Below are positions 21,262 through 33,162 of a stretch of DNA of 64,000 nt, piece after piece (position 1 is the stretch's first letter; the number at the start of each line of letters is the position of its first letter). The notes under the pieces are model-generated. The model saw only the letters and a list, made by a program, of their open reading frames with translations. It was not told where the DNA came from and made no database searches. The position numbers and the translations under genes are program-made. This DNA comes from Hoplostethus atlanticus (Eukaryota; Chordata; Actinopteri; Trachichthyiformes; Trachichthyidae): positions 8,556,501-8,620,500 of the forward strand of contig JAXDDX010000002.1 of the NCBI GenBank assembly GCA_034670405.1, given 5' to 3'.

Positions 21262-21477
21262 ATGGTGGAGACGCTGAGTATCGCAGTCATCGGTGCTCCC
21301 GGAGTGGGTAAAACTTCTATAATCCGCCAGTTCATCTACAATGATTTCTCAGAGGTGTACACGCCGACCAGGACCAGATATGTCTACAGACCGGCCGTCA
21401 TACTCAACGGGAACATGTACGAGCTGAAGATTTTAGACGTCCCGCCAATCACCTCTTTTCCGTCAAGCTCAAGCCAG
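21262..21477 (+). CDS. rasl10a: rasl10a exon 1
   Basis: Starts at ATG 21262, the first ATG in frame with the P-loop, preceded by CCAGGA. It encodes 72 residues from MVETLSIAV to FPSSSSQ and ends CCAG|GTAATG in phase 0. It contains the P-loop, the switch I region around EVYTPT and the altered DVPP switch II. A downstream in-frame stop after 21534 shows that the donor must be used. Confidence 0.95.
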
Positions 21478-21788
21478 GTAATGTTTCCGTCTAGGGACTT
21501 TGACTTACTTGGTCGTGAGGACATTCCTAGAAAATGATTTACATTATCAGTTGTTTTTTTAAAACATAATTTGGCTTTTTCCTCTGGTCCAATTCGTTTC
21601 TCAGATTGCCTGAATTCATTCTCTACTTAATGGCTTGCGAGGTGCCCTTCTGTTCACGACCACTGGTATCAAAGACAAAACACCCATTTTATTTATTCTT
21701 CTATCACTATCAGATGTCCCTAGCCTACTAGTTGCTATGGAGACCCGGCTGACTTAAGCCTTGGAGAGCTTTACTTTGACGTTATAAA

Positions 21789-21819
<31 letters not shown>

Positions 21820-22033
21820 TCCTTCTCTCTCTCTCCCTCCCTCCCTCCCCCCCTCTCTCTCTCTCTCTCTCCCTCCCCTTCTCTCTCTCTCTCCCTCTCT
21901 CTCCCTCTTCTCCTCTCTCTCCCTCTCTCTCTCTCTCCCCTTCTCTCTCTCTCTCTCCCTCTCCTCTCTCTCCCCTTCTCTCTCTCTCTCTCTCCCTCTC
22001 TCTCTCCCTCTTCTCCTCTCTCTCCCTCTCCTC

Positions 22034-22077
<44 letters not shown>

Positions 22078-25000
22078 CTCCCTCTCTCTCTCCCTTGGTA
22101 AGAATGCCAACTTGCATAATATTGTCTAACTGTATGATTTGTATTTAATCAAGGCATGTATTTTAGAATTGAAATAATATAACACAATACATTTGTGTTT
22201 GTGTTGAATCTGGTGTGTATGTACAGAAAATAATAGCATGATTGTGCTGCAGGCATCGCCGGTGCACCTGGTTAAACTCCCATTTCAAAAATAGAACCAA
22301 CAGACGTGGGCGTTTTATTCATGGCCACAGGTCATTTGCCACACCTCATTAGTTAGAGAACAATCTGATCATATGACCATAGCAAAATACATTGTAGCTC
22401 CAAATGTTGTGTCCTGGAGCGTACACACAGCATGAGTTATAGTGTCAGGGAACAAACAGATTTGTAGCCTGACAAGAATTGGGAACATTGAAGCCGTATC
22501 TGTTTTTTTTCCTTTGAGTCAAAATGAGTCCTCGTTAAATATCTCCTTTCTGTTTGGCTCCGGTTCACTGGGAGCCAGCCAAAAAGTATAAAATAGAAGA
22601 TTTGGAGGTTGAGGTGTGTGTGGAGGACTACTGAGCCTGAAATACCGTGCCCCACTCCAAGCCTGTGTTGACTTGACGGGGGTGTCACGCTCCTGTCCAC
22701 TGTAGCCTCGGTGGAGAGCCTGTGAACCTTTTGAGATGGAAATCTGCACTGAAGGTCACTGCACTGAGCTTCCACACAACTCCTGACGCTTGCTGCTGAT
22801 CATTTTCCTTTTTTTTTCTTCTCTCCTGGTGTAACACATTGCCTCCAGTGAACCAACTGTATTTTTCTACTGAGGGGAGATGCCACTGAGAAAATGAGAT
22901 CAGGCCAGGCAGGAGAAAGAGCAGCTGAATGAAGAGGCATCCCAAAGTGTTGGCCTGCTCTGCGCTCAGTGAGCGTGGTGTTAACCCAGCCCCGCAGAAT
23001 TAGCTATTCTTCTAGTGGAAGGAAACCGACTTTACAATGTTAAAATGTGTTAAGAGGTCTGCAGTGCGCTCCATTGTTTCTTGCCCACAGAGACCGGGCT
23101 CTCTAGGCTTTCTGATTGAGTTTCCTCTTTCTTCAGCTAAATGGTGCTTAACCCCCATTAGGGAACAGCCTGGTAGGTGTGAGCAGAAAGCAGGAATAAG
23201 ACAGGAGGATGTATCTCATGACACATGGGTGAGTGTGTGTGTGTCCTAAGCATTGAGTCACATGAAAAAGCTTTTAAACATGAAAATAGCTTTTATCCTT
23301 TGACATTGTAGCATATTATAGCATATTATTTAAGCATTTATTCTTTGTTTTAGAGTAGGTGTTACGGCTGAACAAGGGCCCTTCAGCAGGTCCTCTGTGT
23401 AAAGTATATGGGCAAAGAAAACCATTAGCTGAGTGCTGCTACAACATTTCTATTAGGCAGATTTATAGTTACTCATTTGCTCAGGAATGTGGTCCTGAGA
23501 GGCCAGATATAGGTTTTTTTCTCTGCCAATGTCCTGTTCTGCTTGTTCAAAAGCCTGCCTCCTTCTGTATCATATAATCTCCTTTATTCATTGTGACAGG
23601 AATGGTGAGACATTAGTAATTTATCACTCACTGCCCTGCTCTCTATTGACGCTACAGAGAAATGTAACCTGGGTCAGGGTCACAGGACACACTGGGCGTC
23701 TGCTGCCTGCCGAAGCAGAGCCGGTGCAGACAAAGAAGCCTGATTGGGATTTACTTCCAGTACAGAGCAGATTAAATTAAAGCACAATTCCCTCCTAGAT
23801 TACTGCAGGGAATGAAAGGCTAACAGAGAGGAGAGGAAGAATTTGCTGCAGTCTATTAGTAAGGTTACACAGAGTTTAATGGACACTGTAGAAGTAAAGT
23901 TTACCAAATGAGATTTCATCATTTCTCCTGAAATTTCTGATGAATAAGCTGCAGAATAGAATGAGTCAGTACGCCTCCGTGCTTATGCAGTGTGGCAGTT
24001 TCTCATCAGATCAAAATCATATTTTCAAGAAAAACATTGATGTTCTGAAAGGCTATTTTTGGCCGTCTTTCGTCATTTGGACGATCTTTTTTCTCCTCCC
24101 CAGCATGTACATCTGGCGACATTCTATTTTTATAGCGTGAGGCTGTGATCGTAAATAACGATTTGTTTGCTTTGTGGTATGTCTGTCTGTTGCTGATTAC
24201 GTTCAGAGAGCATCTGTCACAGTTTGTCGATAGGATGTGATGACAGATGGATTTAAGCCTGACAGTGGATCCAGCACTGATTTTTCGTGTTCTTTTTTTT
24301 TGTTCCTGTGATAATGCATCACCGTGACTCCCTCCCACACACAATGCTCTCTCTCTGGCCATTTCTCTTCATTATCTCTGTCAATGCTGTCTGCAATAGC
24401 AGGATAGAAATGATTGTTTTTCATCTTGCACATTGTGTAATTTAAACTCTCTCAGACCCGTAAATGCAAGCATGTTCATGTGCATATGTACATGCGTGGT
24501 TTTTAGTGTTTATGTGTGTGTGCACGCTTGTCTGTTTCCATAAGGGCCAAGTTGGGAGGGTTACTTTCAAAATGCAATCAATTACAAATTAATTACCCAA
24601 TGTAAAATGTAAGGCAGTAATGTAAACTGATCACTTTCACATTTAACATTATTTTCCCTCCAAATAATCTATAAAAATATTAATTTAAATGAGATATATA
24701 CAATTTATATATAAAATATACAATTTATTATAATCTACAGAGATTACTAAATTCATTTCACGTGTAAAATGTTTGCCTGGGATTTCCTGATTAAAAGTCA
24801 ACAAGTAACCTTTTTTTTTAAGTACCCCTACTTGTTCCCTAATTTATTAACATTTTGCTTTTATGATTGAGTGTGTGTGTGTGTGTGTGTGTGGTGTGTG
24901 TGAGAGTTCGTCTAAGTGTGTGAGTGCAGTAAGATGCTGTAAGTTATAGCCAGCAGTAGACCACCAGCTCAGTATCATCTCAAACTACCTGCATAACTCA

Positions 25001-28000
25001 AAGACCAATAAACCCTACAGATGTAATGTTTTTTTCTGGTGTAGGTCATCACCGAGTAACGAGTGTTGTAGCCCAAAGGGATGTAATAGCCTTTAGGTGC
25101 ACAGAGGCCAGTGTGGCCTATGTGTTGCATATGTAATTGTCATGCACCCTTCCCCCACCTGGTTAAATCGTTTTCCTTGAATATTGATCCATCACAACCA
25201 CCGTTTACCACTGGGCTGTCTTCCCTAATGCCGGGAGACTCGACGGCTTTGTTGTAGCCTGCTAAAAACTGACCAAGGTCCACGGTTGTCAGGGAAACAT
25301 GTTCTGTTTGGCTGTTGAGGAGATGAGATGCTCTTTTTGTGCAGATTGTTCGAAAGTGGCACCACACATACATTCACGCATCCTCATGTACAATCACACA
25401 TACACACACACGCTCAAGTTATAGCCCAAAGGCACACACAAATAAGCATGCCCTCACATACATTTTGATTTAGGTCAATTTATCGGCCTGTGCCCTCTTC
25501 CCACTCCTCCTTTTAAATTTCTGTTTTCCCCCTGTCCTTTGTTTTGATCTGAAGAAGCAGTGTCGCCGTTTCTAGCCCCTCCTTCACATTAAAGACAGGA
25601 CTTAGCTGACAAAAAGAAATGAGACGAGAACACAAGGGTCTATTTTTAGCCCACAGGGTTGTGGGGCTGCATCTAAAGTAGGAAGGATGCCACGGTGAGT
25701 ATATATAGTGTCTCACATTGTCTCAGTTGTCAGAAGAGGGTGAACTGTGATGATATGGTGTGTTGCCACTGTGAGTGTGTCTTAGGTCAACATTTCTGAA
25801 GACATTTGCATGCTTGACAGGTGGAGCTGCCACACGACAACCCACAGGAGAGGAGAGGAGAAGAAATTGTAGTGGAATTCAGATCCCTCTAACGAAGAGT
25901 GAATCAATCTGGAGAGAGAGAGAGAAGACTGAATCAATCTGGAAAGAGAGAGAGAGAGAGAACAATCACTCTTTCTGCCACGTTTCACTCCTTCACATTG
26001 CCTCTCTCTCTCTTTCTCTCCCTCCCTCTGCCTTCTCTCTCACTTTTGATAGCGGAGATCTTAGTGCCAGTCTCCATGCCAGATCGGCCTCATTATCTGC
26101 CTGTCTATGTGTGAGACTCTCTCTGCTCACACTCACCTAGACACAAACCCACAAATCCCTCTCCCAAAGACAGTTAAGACAATTATTCCTTGCAGACACA
26201 GACATGTTGGCATTGTCATCATTACAACTTGCATTGCTCATGGCCTGCTCCCTTAGCCTTCCCTGTCACTCAAAGTCTCAATTAGTCTTATTTGCAGAGA
26301 TCACCTGTACAATATGTTGTTTTTTTAAAGGATATTGTCTGGAATGTATTGAGTTTACTCAGACTGCCATTTCAGATTACACTGTCTGTTATTTCTCAAT
26401 AGTGCTGCCATATTAAATTTTATATATATATATTATGCCTTATGATACAATAATTATTAAGTTAATGTTTTGCTCAGAATATATCTTATCCACTGTTTGC
26501 CTTAATTGCTGCTTGTCTGTTGTTTGTCCAGATGTTTACTTTACTGTTCTTACAATTGAATTGAATTGAATTGAATTGATCTGATCTGATCTGATCTGAT
26601 CTGATCTGATCTGGTCTGGTCTGGTCTGGTCTGGTCTGATCTGATCTGATCTGATCTGATCTGATCTGGTTTGATCTGATCTGATCTGATCTGATCTGAT
26701 CTGAACTTCACAGTCTCATAATTCCAACACCCACCATCAGCATGGTGCGGATCAGATCAGAGGTTATGTTGTTAGATTATTGCTGTGTGCTCATCCCTCT
26801 ATCCACTGCTGCTCTTTAATATTTTGCCCATTCTCTCAGGGCTGGTCCCCCCCCCCCCTAAGCTGTTGCTTTTTCCCCACCTCCTGATGTTCCTCAATTT
26901 TCTTCTCCTGCTTTATCCAGCAAAACCACTTACAGATTCTTTGCACGCTGTTAGAGGTGGTGAAGCTGGTAGTGGGGTGGTGAGGGCATGGGAAAAACAG
27001 CATGAATAGGAGAACCTATGTTATTGTTGTAGCAATTGCCCCGCTGGCAGCAGCAAATGTATCCAGTTGTGCCATTTGCTTTAATTATTGTTAGAAAATC
27101 ATTACCATGAAACTCATGTTGCTATTTGCCCTGTGGATGTGCATTGCATCACATTAGTCATACTGTGTATGTTTCTATTTTTCTGACAGAAGGCCCCATG
27201 TTTGCTTATCTCTCATAAACTGTTCCCTCTGTCTGTGTCCTTGACCATGTGTAGTGCTTATGCATTATGCACACTGCAGGGCAGTCACCGTGTTTTATGA
27301 CGTTACACTGGGCTGTCTGACTCCCAAAGCCATACCAGCTCCGAGACTCCACATATTCTCGGGGAGTAGAAATGAGCCAATAGAGGCAGGCAAATAACCC
27401 TAGAGGATGGGATGAGTCACTTGCACTGAGCCAAGCTGCTTTAGAAACTCACACCACATCCCATTCAGCTATACTCAGATAGTGTTTCTCTCTCTGTGTC
27501 TCTCTTGCAGGAATGGCTGGATTTGCGCTGCAGAGGGGTCCGCAATGCCAATGCCTACATCCTGGTCTACGACATCTGCTGTGTGGAGAGCTTTGAATAC
27601 GTCAAGATGATCAGACAGCAGATAGTGGAGCATAGGTATGGTCAACAGCACATTGCCTGGTGGTCAGACAAAAACCCCACATAACCACCAGTTACATACA
27701 ACCATAACTATCACTGCTGTTTTCTAGCGGCATCCCTGTGTGACCATCCTGGAGACAGCATGCAATTCCACAGCCCCGCTACACACCCATGCATGTTTGT
27801 GACAGTGTGACAGATGACAGATTTTCCACTTGTTGTGATATATTTTAATTCAGCACATTCCTCTCTCCCTGCATCCTGACACTTTAGTAATAAGGTGACA
27901 TTTGATACTGGCATTGGTGAGCGAGAGCCATATCAGCCAAGACTGGTAATTTCAAATTTAAAAAAAAGGGGCAAATGAAAAGAAAAGGCATCTCCTATTC

Positions 28001-28592
28001 TGTCATCCTGGCTGCTGGCATCTGCACCTGCATATATTTCCATATTGATAGGGAAAATGAGTGTTTCTCATTTGTTTTGGTGCTCAGTGACATGCCCATA
28101 CACACACGCACACGCACACGCACACGCACACGCACACGCACACACACACACACACACACTTCTCATTTCTGGAGCTCCAGATGTGTTTCTTCTGCTATGT
28201 TGTTTATGGACAGAAAACCATTACCCACAGAAGCAAGGAAAGAAGAATGAATCCAAGGGGAAAGGGATATATTAGAAATGTGTAACTATAGGAGAGACCA
28301 GACCGTTTGGTGAGGGTTGTCAGACCATATATTTAACACATGTATGCTCCTAATACACAATTTAACAGCTAATACCAGATATTGACTAAATGTGTTATTG
28401 TCGCTGCTGCTAGTGCTTTAACTTTGAAAAAGGACTCCTGTTGAAAACTATTTTTTTCAATTATTAATTTAATTATTTTTGAAAGTTATGTAATCTTGTT
28501 TGAGAAATATCATGACTAAGAATTTTATTCGTTTTTGAGTTTTTCAACTTTTGATGAAACAAAAAGAGTTCCTCTGTGTTTGTTTACTTTAA

Positions 28593-28657
<65 letters not shown>

Positions 28658-29668
28658 GTACATTCACTTGAAATGTTCTTACATTCTGCAAGATCCGTTC
28701 AGGGACAGTATGACCTTATTTTTTGTAGACCTATTTCAGCTGACAAATTTGTCTCAATTATTCCCTCGCTGTCTCTGTCTGTCTCTGTCTCGGAGCCAGT
28801 AAAGCAGCCCATGACCATCACAGCATTGCCACCATACTTCATGGTCATAATGGTCATTCTTCCGTGCTAATCCTCTGTGACTTCGGATCACTTAACACAG
28901 TGACTCATATAGTCTTGATGATTTATATGCTAACTTTAATTATTGTTTTAACAAGAAAGTAATTTGTAGCTCTGAGCAGCCCCGAGCTCCAGGAACTATG
29001 GTAAACCTACCAAACAGCAGCACATTAGAAACCCCATTCTTCTATCCAGACCATCACCCCTTTCGAGTGTTCAGAATAGTCTTCATAGCCTCTGGCCAGG
29101 TAGGAGATGAAGCAAAGCATTTCTTTATAGTAGCAGCCAAATGGTGTCAAACTAACTAGCTGAGTTCACTAAACAAACAAGGTGTGACTCCATTCCTGTA
29201 GTGAACTGTAGTGCTCCCTTTTCTTAACAGAGCATCAGATTGGCAACACAAGCAACAAGGAAATGGCTGGACAAAGGCTGGACAAAAAGACATCTTCCTG
29301 GGTGCTGATGTAGGATTATAGATTGAAACACAAATGTAGGCCTTCAACAGCACAATAGTGTTGCATGTCAGCTACTGAAGTCATGGTTCAGTAATTTATG
29401 CCCACCTCTAGCTTGCCATACATCTTCACAACTCAAAATGCTGTACACCAGTCAGTGCGGAGTGTGGTGGGAGGCCCCTTGAGCCTGTGAGCGCTAATCC
29501 TCCAGTCCACCCCCGCACACCTCAGAAGACAGAGGAAACTGCACACAGACCTATTGCAGGCACCTCGCCAACCACCGTGACAAGCAGCAACGGCTCTCTG
29601 CACCAATGCCACCAAGACAAATTGTGCTGTTTGATTATGGTGAATCTGATTACACTCTACAGCAACAT

Positions 29669-29700
<32 letters not shown>

Positions 29701-30353
29701 CGAAGGTGTCCGTTTATATTTATATCACCCGTGCTGCAGCCATCAGTTCTCATTAAGTTCACCGACCCCCACTGATTGTGTGCCAGACAGCTGACGCCAT
29801 TGACATTCAGGTTGATAGAGGGGAGGGGGGGAGGAGACAGTCTGTCTGAGCATGGAAAATTTCTCACCTTCATTCAGTTCCCATCACATCCTAAGACACA
29901 TCAAGACATTTGTTTGAGTGGTTCTGATTTCAGAGCCAATTTCCTATTTCACATTCCAGATTGAATGCTATTGTGTCTTCTCTCTGTTATTTCAAACCAT
30001 CTTCTCTCTCTTCTTTGTCGTGGTCTTGTCCCCTGCCGAACCCCCCTTTGCTTTTTTTTGTACCTCACACCTGTCCCTGTAGGGAAGGCAGCAGCAGTGA
30101 GGTACCAATCCTAGTGGTTGGCAGCAAGAGAGATCTGCAGCGACAGCGCTTCACCCCTCGCAGGGCGGTCTCTGTCCTGGTGAAGAAGACCTGGAAATGT
30201 GGCTATGTGGAATGCTCTGCCAAGTTCAATTGGCACGTGATCCTGCTCTTCAAAGAGCTGCTGGGCATCGCTGTGGCACGAGGCATGCGCCAGAACCACA
30301 CCTCCATCCTTCTACAGGGGGCGTTACAGAGGAATCGCTGTACCATCATGTGA
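21262..30353 (+). CDS. rasl10a: Ras-like protein family member 10A (spliced, complete)
   Basis: Small Ras-superfamily GTPase of the RASL10/RRP22 group. Coding exons 21262-21477, 27511-27635 and 30083-30353 join to 203 codons plus TGA, the usual family length. G1 loop GAPGVGKT (residues 11-18) is intact. The DxxG motif is replaced by DVPP (59-62) with no Gln61 equivalent, typical for this group. G4 reads SKRD (128-131) instead of NKRD. G5 is ECSAK (157-161). The C-terminus CTIM is a CAAX box that predicts farnesylation and membrane attachment. [13 protein letters not shown] and PRRA favour RASL10A over RASL10B, and the neighbours ap1b1 and osbp2 agree with human 22q12, while other stretches (DICC, QRNRC) look like RASL10B. 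Human RASL10A is described as neural and growth-restraining; nothing here tests that. Confidence 0.93.
21789..22094 (+). repeat. (CT)n-rich pyrimidine tract, about 300 bp
   Basis: Nearly uninterrupted pyrimidines: CT dinucleotides broken by CCCT, TTCT and CCTC variants. It begins about 310 bases after the exon 1 donor of rasl10a. On the opposite strand it is a polypurine GA tract, so it is an inverted match to the GA array at 20326-20395. Confidence 0.95.
24870..24902 (+). repeat. (GT)n microsatellite
   Basis: About 15 GT units with one GTG interruption, in intron 1 of rasl10a. Confidence 0.9.
25905..25965 (+). repeat. GA array with short direct repeats
   Basis: GAATCAATCTGGA followed by GA units occurs twice in succession (from about 25900 and 25930), giving a small compound repeat. 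A CT-rich stretch follows at about 26003-26040. Confidence 0.75.
26554..26704 (+). repeat. pentanucleotide array, ATTGA to CTGAT/CTGGT
   Basis: A 150-base array of 5-base units. It starts as ATTGA copies, changes to TCTGA, then to TCTGG (about 26611-26636) and back to TCTGA. Homogeneous blocks of variant units indicate local expansion events. It lies about 800 bases before rasl10a exon 2. Confidence 0.95.
27511..27635 (+). CDS. rasl10a: rasl10a exon 2
   Basis: The acceptor is GTCTCTCTTGCAG and the donor is CATAG|GTATGG. It encodes [16 protein letters not shown], then [15 protein letters not shown] and [10 protein letters not shown], plus two bases that make Arg114 with the next exon. This is the central strand-helix part of the G domain. 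Confidence 0.95.
28100..28159 (+). repeat. (CACACG)n then (CA)n array
   Basis: Six or so CACACG units pass into pure CA. The alternating purine-pyrimidine sequence with CpG steps is prone to Z-DNA and to CpG decay. It lies in rasl10a intron 2. Confidence 0.95.
28594..28655 (+). repeat. (CA)n microsatellite, about 31 units
   Basis: A pure CA array in rasl10a intron 2. Confidence 0.95.
29670..29699 (+). repeat. (CA)n microsatellite, about 15 units
   Basis: A pure CA array in rasl10a intron 2. Confidence 0.9.
30083..30353 (+). CDS. rasl10a: rasl10a exon 3 and stop
   Basis: The acceptor is CTGTCCCTGTAG. It encodes [18 protein letters not shown], the ECSAK motif and a basic C-terminal segment ending RNRCTIM, with TGA at 30351-30353. 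The Ser of SKRD is read directly from AGC at 30133-30135. Confidence 0.95.
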
Positions 30354-31229
30354 CCTGGAGAGCTCCCTCCTCCTACTCCACTCTTCTCACCTTAGGAGTG
30401 GAGCAGGGATGGAGAAAGGACTTCTATCTAAATGGCTGGAAAAATACCCTGTGGCCTCTTGCTTTACTGAGCTGATTTTTCATAATGAGGTTTATTAGAC
30501 TTGCGCTGTAAAAGACACTAAATTCCACACATGATCATCCGACTACTTCCTAGTCAAATTCTGCCAAATGTTTAGATGGAATGAAAGGAGGGAAGGTGGA
30601 GGAGGAAGCAGTTAGCATTCAGACAGTTAGGCTTTTGAAGCGTCCCACATATTGAAGCTGTGTTTGTGAGTCTCATAGAGAGAGGCAGCAATATCATCGA
30701 GTCTTCCTTTTTGAATACATTTGTCATATTCAGTAAGGTCAACAGCGGATACACACACTTGGCATGTCTGGACTCATTAGGGAGGTATCGGGGGAAAGGT
30801 CATTAGGAAAGTATGAGAAATATTGATAAATAGAAAAGAATAGCTAATCCGTCATCCTTTGAGACGAGATTATCACGAGAGAGATGTACAAATAGATAGA
30901 AGTGTACCTGTTAAGATTCTGAATAGTAGCCTGCATTGTCTAGCTCTCCTGGTAAACTGAAGTATGTAGGCACTTAGCACTGTCGTTGTATGCTGTTGTT
31001 CAAAGTAGGGTGGTTTAAGGTTGTCTTGCAGCAGAAAACACTGCAGTCCCTTATCATGATGTACTGTAGGACTTTAATCTGCTCCCTCCCCTCGCTCACT
31101 GTCTGTTTCTGATGAATACATTAAATCCAGGGAGCAGGGGACCTGCAGGAGGCTGCAGAGGCTGAATGGAGATGACCTGTGTGTGTGTGTGAGTGTGTGT
31201 ATGTGTGAGAGAGAGAGAGAGCGAGAGAG

Positions 31230-31324
<95 letters not shown>

Positions 31325-32170
31325 GAGTGAGAGTGAGTGAGTGAGTGAGTGAGTGAGTGAGAGTGAGTGCGTGCGTGTTTTGATTTTGTGTGTTTCCACA
31401 TGGCAGGTTTGATAGTTGATATTCAGGCAAGTGAAGGAGAGACACGTGGACAGCAAGATAAAAGAGAGATGTTTAATCTTTGGAAATAGGGAGGAGCAAT
31501 AAATACCTACAGGGATGTCCTGACTGGCTACACCACTATACTATACTGAAAATGCTTCATATGGATATAACCCTTTCATGCTCAGACACCCTGCAAACAT
31601 AAGGAAGCAAGCAGAGATCAATGACTCCCTCAGCGCCACATAGACATCCCATGAGTGTATCACAGAAACACAGGGGACCTTAACAAAGCTTTCATAGCAG
31701 TATCTGAATTGTATCTAATTGGTAATGTTGTGAGATTAACCGTTGCTTTTTCATTTGATTAGGCCTAAATAGATACTCTGTGAATATGGTTGCACTGAAA
31801 GTACGTAGGCCTACTGTATATAAGAATGATACATGGAATTGACTTGCATGCTTTTGTTGGTAGAGCCAACAGGTCAGGGTTTAATTGCACTGGTGTAAAA
31901 ATGTGATACTGTGTTTCATTTTGTAATACATAGTTTTCAAACACTGTTAAGAGCAGCTGAGTGGTGTGAATGTGATAGCTTTACACTGGCATGTGAGAGC
32001 ACAAGCTCATGTTTCTCTCAAAGACGTAGTGTTGAAACCTTCTATCAGGACAGACGGCTGTGTTAGCATTTTTTCTCTAATAAAAAAGAAATATGTAGCA
32101 GAGTTACACTAGGAAGCAACTGCGTGTAGCATGAGTTCTCATCAATTTGTCTGTGTGCGCGTTTCCAAAT
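30354..32170 (+). other. rasl10a 3' UTR and downstream (extent inferred)
   Basis: Candidate AATAAA signals lie at 31498-31503, 32079-32084 and 32168-32173. A GA array lies at 31207-31320. No further gene is seen. Which signal ends the rasl10a transcript is not determined. Confidence 0.45.
31207..31370 (+). repeat. (GA)n array with GAGT tail
   Basis: Starts with GC interruptions, passes into about 40 GA units and ends in GTGA tetranucleotide repeats to about 31370. Preceded by a short GT stretch. It lies downstream of the rasl10a stop, possibly in the 3' UTR. Confidence 0.95.
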
Positions 32171-32398
32171 AAAAAGGGCTACAGTTTTTTATCAGAAACA
32201 TTACTTGTATTTATTTTTACGGTGTTAGTACTGTGTGAGTAATTTTGTTTTTTGACACTTGATGAATTATTAAATGCATTTGAGAACAGCAACCTTATCC
32301 TCGTCATTCATTTTCAATCCTGTGCAACACTTAAACCATCATCATTTTGACAACGTTGCCACCTTGTGGTAAAATGTTGTCATTCAATTATATATAAA

Positions 32399-33162
32399 CA
32401 GTTCTAGCCAAGATTATTGGCACCCTTGCATTTTATGCAGATAATGTACAATATCTTCTGAAATAATTTAAACAACTTTTTAACAAATTATCCATGTTAA
32501 AGTGTTCTCCTTCCCTGGTTGTCTGTGAGAGAGAAAAGAGCTGTCTGAGGATGTCAGAAAACCAATCGTATGTGTTCACAAGGCTATAAGGCCATCTCTA
32601 GAGATCTTGGTATTCCTGTTTCCACAGTTCACAATGTTATTAAGAAGTTTGCTGCTCATGGAATTGTGAAGAATCTCCCAGGGGTGGTGGTAAGAGTGAA
32701 AGTGAAATGTGCTACTCTGTGTCAGAACACTGGGTGTCAATCGAAGGTCTTGGGTCTGACCCAAAACACACATCCAAAAGCACCCCGAAATGGTTCAAGA
32801 GAAAATGTTGGACTGTTCTGGAGTGGCCATCGATGAGTCCTGATCTTAATCCCATTGAGAACCAATGGCAAGACCTGAAATGTGCACTTAGTCAAAAGAA
32901 TCCTTCAAAGAGTGGGTTACAACTGAGGAGAGCAACTAAGTATTAGAAAAGGGTGCTACTAATCATGGCCATAGCCACTTTTCAATTTTGAAGCCACAAG
33001 ATTCTTTTAAATATTTGTGTTCTTATTGTTTGATCATGTGCTGTTAAATAAAACAGATGAACCTGTGAAGATGAAAGCTTGTTTCAATTTCCAATTATTT
33101 CAGCAGATATTGTACATTATCTGCATGAAATGCAACAGTGCCAATAATCTTGGCCAGAACTG
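32399..33162 (+). mobile_element. deleted Tc1-like transposon
   Basis: The left end begins CAGTTCTAGCCAAGATTATT. The right end, in reverse complement, begins CAGTTCTGGCCAAGATTATT. The inverted repeat continues for about 65 bases with few mismatches. The element is 764 bp, half the usual Tc1 length, with the transposase middle removed. Flanking TA dinucleotides are not preserved exactly. Confidence 0.88.
32570..32946 (+). pseudogene. Tc1-like transposase remnant
   Basis: An N-terminal helix-turn-helix piece (GYKAISRDLGIPVSTVHNVI and KKFAAHG) is followed, in another frame, by the C-terminal signature WPSMSPDLNPIENQWQDLK. The DDE catalytic core between them is mostly deleted and the frame shifts. 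Not functional. Confidence 0.88.

Larger units (their letters stand above)
21478..27510 (+). other. rasl10a intron 1, 6 kb
   Basis: It contains a 300-base CT-rich array near the 5' end, a GT array at 24870-24902, a GA-containing stretch at 25905-25965 and a pentanucleotide array at 26554-26704. I see no exon. Open frames made of Arg/Glu or Leu/Ser repeats here come from the simple repeats. Confidence 0.7.
27636..30082 (+). other. rasl10a intron 2, 2.4 kb
   Basis: Holds CA-type microsatellites at 28100-28159, 28594-28655 and 29670-29699. No exon or RNA gene is seen between them. Confidence 0.7.

Noticed and set aside
31074-31456. Leu-Ser repeat open frames on the minus strand (also 20229-20441 and 21754-22117 Arg-Glu frames)
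   Set aside because: Produced by GA/CT arrays; no flanking protein-like sequence.
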